Shown here: positions 32,800 to 36,610 of the stretch, one piece after another
Layout: each line of letters starts with the position of its first letter
How positions within the stretch are numbered: position 1 is the first letter of the stretch
From: a virus
DNA: 36,610 nucleotides
Virus record (IMG/VR): IMGVR_UViG_3300017929_000014
Coordinates: 1-36,610 of that record
Direction: 5' to 3' (one strand)
Program-made: the position numbers and the translations under genes
The notes under the pieces: generated by a model
Seen by the model: the letters and a program-made list of their open reading frames with translations, nothing else
Database searches by the model: none
What the model was told of the DNA's origin: nothing

Positions 32800-32976
32800 T
32801 CACCTGTACCATTCAGCCACTCCGTGGTGTCCTGAGCACGTGCCGGAATGATGCCGGCTCCAGCTGTACGTTCCGTCTCGGCACTTGGCCGTTGCTCCGA
32901 CACCGGTGAGGCGCATCGCGATTGCGGCGACGAGGATGAGCAGCACGAGGATGAGTGGCCACTGTTTCCGGAGCAT
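32800..32976 (-). CDS. DUF3761-like small membrane-anchored/secreted protein
   Basis: 58 residues from ATG 32976, overlapping the preceding stop as TAATG. Residues 1-24 form a hydrophobic signal/anchor (KQWPLILVLLILVAAIAMRL). The mature part matches the DUF3761 signature: CRDGTYSWSRHHSGTCSGHH followed by GVAEW, with two Cys and conserved His. DUF3761 domains occur in small secreted or anchored bacterial proteins of unknown function, and here in a phage accessory operon. The domain assignment is from memory of the pattern. Confidence 0.68.
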   Translation of the reverse strand: MLRKQWPLILVLLILVAAIAMRLTGVGATAKCRDGTYSWSRHHSGTCSGHHGVAEWYR

Positions 32977-33428
32977 TACCCGCTCCTCCGCTGCGGCCGT
33001 AGGGTGCTTGGAGCGCCAATTGGCTGGCCGGCGATCCTCCGCTTCCAAGCCTGTGCCGCGAGGAAGACGAGCACGTACAGCAGGACGAATATCCCAACAC
33101 GCTCCCTATGGCGAGATGCGACCTTCGAAAGCGCCTCTACAACGTCGATGTCGAAGCCCGTCATCATCCAAAACAGAAGAAGCGTTCCGCCTAGCCACTC
33201 GAACGCTAGACCGACCTGCTTAAGCGGCGCCGGCGCTCGTACCCAAGCCACCGAGCAGATCAGCACGTAGACTCCCGCAGCGAACGCGCTGGCACCCGGG
33301 TGACGTGCCCCGAGTACGAGAATTGAGGCGACAGGTAGGAGGATCAGAGCGGCCAGCCTCAATGCCGTCTGGCAGGCCATCACTCCGACGACCACCCACT
33401 GCACCGGACGCCGCTCCCAGAAGTTCAC
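32976..33428 (-). CDS. four-span membrane protein
   Basis: 150 residues from GTG 33428. I chose this start because it overlaps the stop of the upstream gene as GTGA, with GAAGG 7 bases before it. Longer ATG starts (33557, 33497) would run antisense to nothing recognised and add a polar stretch. There are about four transmembrane segments: VQWVVVGVMACQTALRLAAL, LLPVASILVLGA with AFAAGVYVLICSVAWV, EWLGGTLLLFWMMTGF, and VGIFVLLYVLVFLAAQAWKR, ending in a basic tail. No transporter or enzyme motif is seen. In a phage accessory operon it could be an exclusion or lysis-timing factor; that is speculation. Confidence 0.6.
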   Translation of the reverse strand: MNFWERRPVQWVVVGVMACQTALRLAALILLPVASILVLGARHPGASAFAAGVYVLICSVAWVRAPAPLKQVGLAFEWLGGTLLLFWMMTGFDIDVVEALSKVASRHRERVGIFVLLYVLVFLAAQAWKRRIAGQPIGAPSTLRPQRRSG

Positions 33429-33610
33429 TTCGCGGCCTTCTTTGGCTTTGTTTTCCCACGGCTCGACGCCGGCCGTTTCGCTATGTGTCCGGCCCATCTC
33501 GCGTTCACCATGTTTCGACCCCACTCTGACTTCTGCTCCTGCGAAGCCTTGCTCCATCGCAGGTGAACCAGCGCCTGAGCGGCCTTATTCTTTCCTTTTT
33601 TCCTGGCCAT
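33425..33610 (-). CDS. small basic protein, first gene of leftward operon
   Basis: 61 residues from ATG 33610. It is Lys/Arg-rich at both ends (MARKKGKNKAAQ.., GKTKPKKAAK), with a central ALVHLRWSKASQEQKSEWGR then NMVNARWAGH, a repeat-like W-containing helix pair found in small basic bacterial proteins that may bind nucleic acid. Its -10 box ends 7 bp before the ATG, so the transcript should start at or next to the start codon (leaderless). It is likely to bind nucleic acid and may act as an early regulator; neither is proven. Confidence 0.6.
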   Translation of the reverse strand: MARKKGKNKAAQALVHLRWSKASQEQKSEWGRNMVNARWAGHIAKRPASSRGKTKPKKAAK

Positions 33611-33617
33611 TGCAAGA

Positions 33618-33647
33618 ATTATACGCGCGGCGGCTCGCGGGTGTCAA
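33618..33647 (-). promoter_or_regulatory. consensus promoter for leftward operon
   Basis: On the minus strand TTGACA (33647-33642) and TATAAT (33623-33618) are both perfect consensus boxes with an 18-bp spacer. The ATG of the first gene is at 33610, so the message is probably leaderless. Site 1 of the operator repeat abuts the -35 box. Confidence 0.85.
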
Positions 33648-33707
33648 TACGTAAGTACTCCCCCTACCCGCCCTGGGTATTTCCCGGTTGACATACTTAC
33701 GTAAATA
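33648..33707. promoter_or_regulatory. inverted operator pair in divergent control region
   Basis: TACGTAAGTA at 33648-33657 and its exact reverse complement TACTTACGTA at 33694-33703 flank the space between the two divergent promoters. The right copy extends to TACTTACGTAAATA, one base from a perfect 14-bp palindrome. Site 1 touches the leftward -35 box; site 2 sits in the spacer of the rightward promoter. A dimeric repressor could control both. Confidence 0.65.
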
Positions 33708-33716
33708 CCTTAAAGT
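33688..33716 (+). promoter_or_regulatory. promoter for rightward operon
   Basis: TTGACA at 33688-33693, a 17-bp spacer, then TAAAGT at 33711-33716 (four of six matches to TATAAT). It points toward the genes starting at 33753. The operator site TACTTACGTA lies in its spacer. Confidence 0.7.
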
Positions 33717-33752
33717 TGAAATGTGAGCGGCTTCCTCCAGCCCGCACACCTG

Positions 33753-33887
33753 ATGGCCATTCTCCGCGGATGGTATCCGCACTGGCAGATGCAGTTGAGA
33801 AGCTTCAGCGTTGCGGACTGGACGATGCTCGCTCTGCTCCTGGTCGTGTACCTGAACACGGCTTGGAGCCTCAATCGAAAGAGGTGA
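33753..33887 (+). CDS. small membrane protein, first gene of rightward operon
   Basis: 44 residues from ATG 33753 to TGA 33885-33887. The N-terminal half is amphipathic with Trp residues (MAILRGWYPHWQMQLRSFSV) and the second half is a transmembrane helix (DWTMLALLLVVYLNTAWSL) with a basic end (NRKR). Around 80 percent of its codons end in G or C, as expected of coding DNA here. No clear ribosome site precedes it. The next gene starts 3 bp after its stop. Confidence 0.55.
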   Translation: MAILRGWYPHWQMQLRSFSVADWTMLALLLVVYLNTAWSLNRKR

Positions 33888-33890
33888 GTC

Positions 33891-34172
33891 ATGAACAGGT
33901 TCGAAGGACACGTTGAAGCCCCGCCGTCCGAAGAAGACTGGATCCGGCGGGAAGAGGAAATCGAGCGGACCCAGGAGCGCCGCCTCCTGGCTCTGGATCT
34001 CGCCTACGAATATGGCCATGAGAACTCGGTGGAGATCCACGAGTTCATCGGCAACCACGCCGCCAGCACATTGGGCGAGACTGGCTGCACACCCCAAGAG
34101 ATCGCGGCCTTCGTGCCGCGCGAGCGCCTTCAGCACCTGCTGCGCGGCCTGAACTTCGGGGAGGCCTCATAA
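33891..34172 (+). CDS. acidic small protein of unknown function
   Basis: 93 residues from ATG 33891, with AGAGGTGA upstream. It is charged and helical: SEEDWIRREEEIERTQERRL, then LALDLAYEYGHENSVEIHEF and TPQEIAAFVPRERLQHLLRG. It has no membrane segment or known motif. The stop TAA overlaps the next ATG (TAATG). Confidence 0.6.
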   Translation: MNRFEGHVEAPPSEEDWIRREEEIERTQERRLLALDLAYEYGHENSVEIHEFIGNHAASTLGETGCTPQEIAAFVPRERLQHLLRGLNFGEAS

Positions 34173-34798
34173 TGCGTGAAATTCTGGAGTTCTCCCCCAA
34201 CGTCCCGGCTCAGGTAGCGCTGGCTTACGGGGTGGGCAAGACCATCGAGACCAAGTTTGGCGAGCGCGTCATGTTCACCCTGGCGGATGGGCGCATCATG
34301 TTCCTGGAGCCTGAAGTAGCCGAGAAAGTCAACGAGTTGAAGCTGCGCGCCAACCAGCCGTTCTTCATCTGCAAGCACCGCGATGGGAAAAGGGGGAGCC
34401 CGGTCGAGTGGCGCGCCTGGCTGTCTCCGGATCTCCTGGCTGGCGAGCAGCCGGACGGAACCTTCGTGGTGCCGGCGAATGGCAACGGTAAGGCCGCGGC
34501 GAGTGTCCTACCACCCGCCGCGGTCACGGCAGCCTCGAAGCTGCCAAGGACACCCAGTAACGGCAATGGTAGCAAACCCATGGGCCCCCACGGCACGGCG
34601 CCGGCGCCCTCGATCGACGTACAGAACGGATGGGCCCGATTGCTGGCTCAGACCAATGCGCTGGTCGACGTTTATGCAGCCGCATTGAACTACGCGAGCG
34701 AGAAGCATGGCAACCAGGTCAAGGCCGACGACGTGCGCTGTCTCTTGACCACGGCCTACATCAACCAGGCGAGGAACGGAGGGTCGCATGGTGCGTAG
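34172..34798 (+). CDS. phage protein of unknown function with possible OB-like N-domain
   Basis: 208 residues from ATG 34172. The N-terminal domain (about 1-100) is beta-rich, with VPAQVALAYGVGKTIETKFG followed by ERVMFTLADGRIMFLEPEVA and QPFFICKHRD, a pattern seen in other phage accessory proteins and reminiscent of a small beta-barrel. A flexible Gly/Asn/Pro/Ser linker (about 105-150) connects it to a helical C-terminus (WARLLAQTNALVDVYAAALN, VKADDVRCLLTTAYINQA). A DNA- or protein-binding role in early replication or recombination is possible. It overlaps the next gene by 11 bp. Confidence 0.6.
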   Translation: MREILEFSPNVPAQVALAYGVGKTIETKFGERVMFTLADGRIMFLEPEVAEKVNELKLRANQPFFICKHRDGKRGSPVEWRAWLSPDLLAGEQPDGTFVVPANGNGKAAASVLPPAAVTAASKLPRTPSNGNGSKPMGPHGTAPAPSIDVQNGWARLLAQTNALVDVYAAALNYASEKHGNQVKADDVRCLLTTAYINQARNGGSHGA

Positions 34799-35153
34799 CG
34801 CCCTGGCGCGCTGGCTCATGTACGCGGTCCACGGAGAGCGCAGCTCCAGGCGCGCTCCCCGCCGGCGAGCTCGGCGCGGGCCGGCGCGCAATTGGAAGTA
34901 TCGGCGGTGGATTCGCTCACTGCCTCCGGCGGTCTCGGGCGCACTCGGCTGCGAGGCGGCGCATACAGGAGATGATGGCGGCATGGCTCAGAAGCCCTCG
35001 GATTACACCTGTCTCCCACTGACGCCGGCGGAGCACATCGAGTATCACCGGTTCGGCCGCACGGCTTTCGAAACTCGCCATGGTCTCGACTGCCGCGCCC
35101 TGGTGAAGCGCCTCAACCATGACTGGTTCGCTTACGCGGGGAGGGTCAAATGA
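34788..35153 (+). CDS. HNH-like phage protein with missing Cys pair
   Basis: 121 residues from ATG 34788. The first 34 residues are Arg-rich. Then NWKYRRWIRSLP is followed by CEAAHTGDDGGMAQKPSDYT and LPLTPAEHIEYHRFGRTAFE, the pattern of HNH/DUF968-like phage nucleases. In relatives I recall, RSLPC..C carries two Cys of a zinc knuckle; here the equivalents are P47 and S50, while H59, H83 and H87 remain. It may keep the fold but lose zinc binding. The stop overlaps the next start (ATGA). Confidence 0.6.
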   Translation: MVRSALARWLMYAVHGERSSRRAPRRRARRGPARNWKYRRWIRSLPPAVSGALGCEAAHTGDDGGMAQKPSDYTCLPLTPAEHIEYHRFGRTAFETRHGLDCRALVKRLNHDWFAYAGRVK

Positions 35154-35362
35154 GAACACTGGGGGGCGACAAGGAGTTGGTGCGCGAGACGACGCCCTGG
35201 CAGGACGACGACGCTGTTTTTATCCGCCGCCTTCGGCGCGACGGGTTCACGCCCTACCTTGAGGAGCGTCGCTGGCGCCGGCGATTCTATTGGCTACTGG
35301 GCCTGGCCAGCGTCTTGATCTTCGGATTTTCCCTGATCGAGATTAACTTACTGCATCGGTGA
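35150..35362 (+). CDS. small C-terminally anchored membrane protein
   Basis: 70 residues from ATG 35150, overlapping the previous stop as ATGA. The N-terminal 45 residues are charged (DDDAVFIRRLRRDGFTPYLE) and end in a basic patch (ERRWRRRFYW). A single hydrophobic helix, LLGLASVLIFGFSLIEINLL, closes the protein: a tail anchor. The function is unknown. A 203-bp gap to the next main gene follows. Confidence 0.6.
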   Translation: MRTLGGDKELVRETTPWQDDDAVFIRRLRRDGFTPYLEERRWRRRFYWLLGLASVLIFGFSLIEINLLHR

Positions 35363-35384
35363 AACTCTGTAGCCGAAGGTGAGC

Positions 35385-35468
35385 ATGGATTCTGAACGGG
35401 GATCGAACCAGAATGAACACCTACCCGTTCATGTCCGATGCAAGCGCCCGCCGGGCCGCCCCGCCTGA
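35385..35468 (+). CDS. possible 27-residue ORF
   Basis: ATG 35385 with AAGG upstream at 5-6 bases, ending TGA 35466-35468. The peptide is polar and its end CKRPPGRPA is basic. It overlaps the inverted repeat at 35421-35476. It might be a leader peptide or chance; support is only the ribosome site. Confidence 0.25.
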   Translation: MDSERGSNQNEHLPVHVRCKRPPGRPA

Positions 35469-35476
35469 ACGGGTAG
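35421..35476 (+). repeat. 11-bp inverted repeat in gap before next gene
   Basis: CTACCCGTTCA (35421-35431) is the exact reverse complement of TGAACGGGTAG (35466-35476), with 34 bases between. In RNA it would form a long-looped stem; as DNA it could be a binding site. It lies in the 35363-35565 gap, which otherwise shows nothing convincing. Confidence 0.5.
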
Positions 35477-35565
35477 CGTTGCCCAGAAGCTCATCAGCGC
35501 GGGGCCGCAGTTCGTGTCTCTTCTTTCGGCTTCTCTCGGCCGTGAAAGGAACCCCCTATAACACG

Positions 35566-35964
35566 ATGTTTGAAGGACCGGTCTTTCGGCCAGGCGCTTG
35601 GATCTCCGCTGAAGAGTTTCCGGAGCCAGCGGTGCTGCTGGAGTGCGCGGGACCGGTCGGCTCGGGCCGCCGCCGCCCGACGCTCTGGGTTCTCTGGCGG
35701 TACATTCTCGCCTCTTGTGAATGGGTCGAGATCGCCCGGGCCCAGTCCTTGAACTGGGAATGGAAGCTGGTGCTGAGGGAACCGGCGTGGATGGCGCTAC
35801 ATCCAGGCGTCGGGCCGGTGGATCCCGACTGGCGCGGGGCGCAACTCGAGCAGGAGCTGGTACAGATCATCGATGCCAAGCTATTGGACGAGGTCAAGGC
35901 GGTGAGGCTTAGCGTTTTGAGTTCCCTCTACGACGACCTGGCGGGAAGAATCGCCAACTTCTGA
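35566..35964 (+). CDS. hypothetical protein of rightward accessory region
   Basis: 132 residues from ATG 35566. An in-frame ATG at 35413 is rejected because the added 51 residues (Ser/Arg/Pro-rich) do not look coding and would cover the inverted repeat. The protein has PVFRPGAWISAEEFPEPAVL followed by RRRPTLWVLWRYILASCEWV, EWKLVLREPAWMALHPG, and a C-terminal helix (QLEQELVQIIDAKLLDEVKA). No function is recognised. A TATAAC hexamer lies just before the start. Confidence 0.55.
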   Translation: MFEGPVFRPGAWISAEEFPEPAVLLECAGPVGSGRRRPTLWVLWRYILASCEWVEIARAQSLNWEWKLVLREPAWMALHPGVGPVDPDWRGAQLEQELVQIIDAKLLDEVKAVRLSVLSSLYDDLAGRIANF

Positions 35965-35999
35965 GGTTTTGCCTTTGCGTTGAGAGCTTAAATTTTACG

Positions 36000-36042
36000 G
36001 CTGCTGCTGCTTCCTTCGTGCGGAGAGAACAGCAGCAGCAGC
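36000..36042. repeat. GCTGCTGCTGC hairpin
   Basis: GCTGCTGCTGC (36000-36010) pairs with GCAGCAGCAGC (36032-36042) around a 21-base loop, 36 bp after the stop of the upstream gene. It could be a terminator-like or origin-associated hairpin; there is no clear T-run. Confidence 0.55.
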
Positions 36043-36087
36043 TTAACTACTTCAATTAACTTCAAGCAATAATGATAGGGGCCAAAT

Positions 36088-36165
36088 TCGGGAAGGACCT
36101 GATTCCCCACTCGGGAAGGAGTTGATTCCCGAATCTCGGGAAGGACTTGATTCCCGAGTTTCGGG
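36088..36165. repeat. tandem palindromic repeats (three copies plus a partial)
   Basis: Units starting TCGGGAAGGA occur at 36088, 36111 and 36136, with a fourth TCGGG at 36161 (spacing 23, 25 and 25 bp). Each carries a TGATTCCC segment, and in copy 3 CTCGGGAA and TTCCCGAG (36135-36158) form an 8-bp perfect inverted repeat. The 287-bp gap 35965-36251 is AT-richer than its surroundings. The array has the look of iterons or multiple operators. Confidence 0.7.
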
Positions 36166-36214
36166 CGAAAACTCCACTCAGCGAGCTTCCCGAAAAGAAA
36201 AATAAAATTGGCCC

Positions 36215-36243
36215 TTGCAATCCCGTGAGAGGTGGAGTATAGT
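36215..36243 (+). promoter_or_regulatory. promoter for the HTH-like gene
   Basis: TTGCAA (36215-36220), a 17-bp spacer, and TATAGT (36238-36243), 8 bp before ATG 36252. The first transcribed base would be close to the start codon, suggesting a leaderless message. The repeat array lies 50-130 bp upstream. Confidence 0.6.
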
Positions 36244-36251
36244 CGCTTCTG

Positions 36252-36566
36252 ATGCCGGGCGCCAGATCTGAGGTCGCAACCACCTCTCGAGGTTTGCCGG
36301 GCATCGGCACAACGCCGCGAACCGAAACCCCCGCACGAAGACGCCAAAACTCGCTCGGCCATCCCGGGCCAGAGGCGGATCGCCTACTCGTCCGACGGTC
36401 CGGTCGTATACCGAAGATGCTCGACCAGGCACTCTCTCGCCGGGCCGTTGAGATGGCGCGCACCGGGATATCCTTGACGGCCCTCGCCAGGTTTCTACAA
36501 ACCAGCAAATGGTACGTGGTTCGGATGCTGAATGAGCAACTTAGTGGAAAGGCGTCAGTCGAGTGA
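36252..36566 (+). CDS. small HTH-like DNA-binding protein
   Basis: 104 residues from ATG 36252. The first 55 residues are Arg/Pro/Thr-rich and disordered, then LDQALSRRAVEMARTGISLT followed by ALARFLQTSKWYVVRMLNEQ resembles a helix-turn-helix with a recognition helix around TSKWYVVRMLNEQ. An alternative start is ATG 36417, leaving only the helical core (49 residues). The tandem repeats directly upstream could be its binding sites. 44 bp remain after the stop to the window end with nothing recognisable. Confidence 0.5.
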   Translation: MPGARSEVATTSRGLPGIGTTPRTETPARRRQNSLGHPGPEADRLLVRRSGRIPKMLDQALSRRAVEMARTGISLTALARFLQTSKWYVVRMLNEQLSGKASVE

Positions 36567-36610
36567 CCAGACTCTCAAGTGCTCAGGTTGGTGACAATAA
36601 TATCCGTTAT

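Noticed and set aside
35385-35412. Sequence resembling a tRNA T-loop (GATCGAACC on plus, GGTTCGATC on minus)
   Set aside because: The flanking bases do not form a five-pair T-stem, and no acceptor, D or anticodon arms can be placed around it.
35413-35565. Longer N-terminus for the gene at 35566
   Set aside because: The extra residues are Ser/Arg/Pro-rich and overlie the inverted repeat; the ATG at 35566 starts a protein-like sequence.
1-36610. Genome-wide recoding of TAG as a sense codon, suggested by the amber in the gp20-like gene
   Set aside because: Many well-supported genes end in TAG directly before the next start (coat protein, gp4 copies A-C, copy D, the 12025 and 18090 genes), so TAG must normally terminate.
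1-36610. Prophage attachment site or integrase
   Set aside because: No tyrosine or serine recombinase pattern was seen in any frame, and no tRNA-adjacent duplicated sequence was found.

Overview
This window looks like a large part of a tailed-phage genome with a P22-like (podovirus-type) virion, probably infecting a high-GC acidobacterium of the Solibacter/Bryobacter kind. The phage call rests on gene content and order: scaffold, P22-type coat protein, four copies of a gp4-like tail accessory factor, a gp10-like tail hub, gp14-, gp7- and gp20-like proteins, and a giant polyvalent protein where P22 has gp16. The host guess is weaker. It rests on GC-rich codon use and on three Sec signal peptides ending in G/A followed by Q, a style common in that group. 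No integrase, terminase, portal, tRNA, rRNA, insertion sequence or CRISPR array was seen. Terminase and portal would be expected just left of the window.

Layout, left to right. Positions 1-2237 hold the scaffold (5' end cut off) and coat genes. Positions 2276-5678 hold three consecutive genes whose products start with Sec signal peptides, one of them a long fibre-like repeat protein. Positions 5699-11183 are the head-completion and tail-hub block: gp4-like copies A, B, C and D with a small ORF and a zinc-ribbon/HTH gene between C and D, then a gp10-like protein. Positions 11410-14303 form a tail/lysis cassette of small overlapping genes, with a lysozyme-like protein, two or three small membrane proteins and an exported lytic transglycosylase. 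Positions 14329-20684 are virion surface and fibre-like genes, two with LamG-like domains. Positions 21014-32070 are the ejection block, ending in a 2564-residue polyvalent protein.

Two small genes lie on the minus strand inside this plus-strand block (11180-11392 and 20621-20998). Both encode a twin-arginine N-terminus and both start 15-17 bp from the start codon of the next plus-strand gene.

Positions 32083-36566 are a separate accessory/early region. A leftward operon of six small genes (zinc-binding, DUF3761, membrane, basic protein) and a rightward operon (small membrane proteins, an HNH-like protein and unknowns) diverge from a 140-bp control region. That region has consensus sigma70-type promoters on both strands and a 10-bp inverted operator repeat. 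The right end has an AT-richer non-coding stretch with a long hairpin and three tandem palindromic repeats, followed by a promoter and an HTH-like gene.

The most unusual signals are: the giant ORF contains two stretches where another frame carries the coding signature, as if an operon had been fused through its small intergenic genes; a histidine-phosphatase-like domain in that protein appears circularly permuted; the gp20-like gene is interrupted by an in-frame amber codon; the gp4 gene is present four times; and the paired twin-arginine genes share an arrangement.
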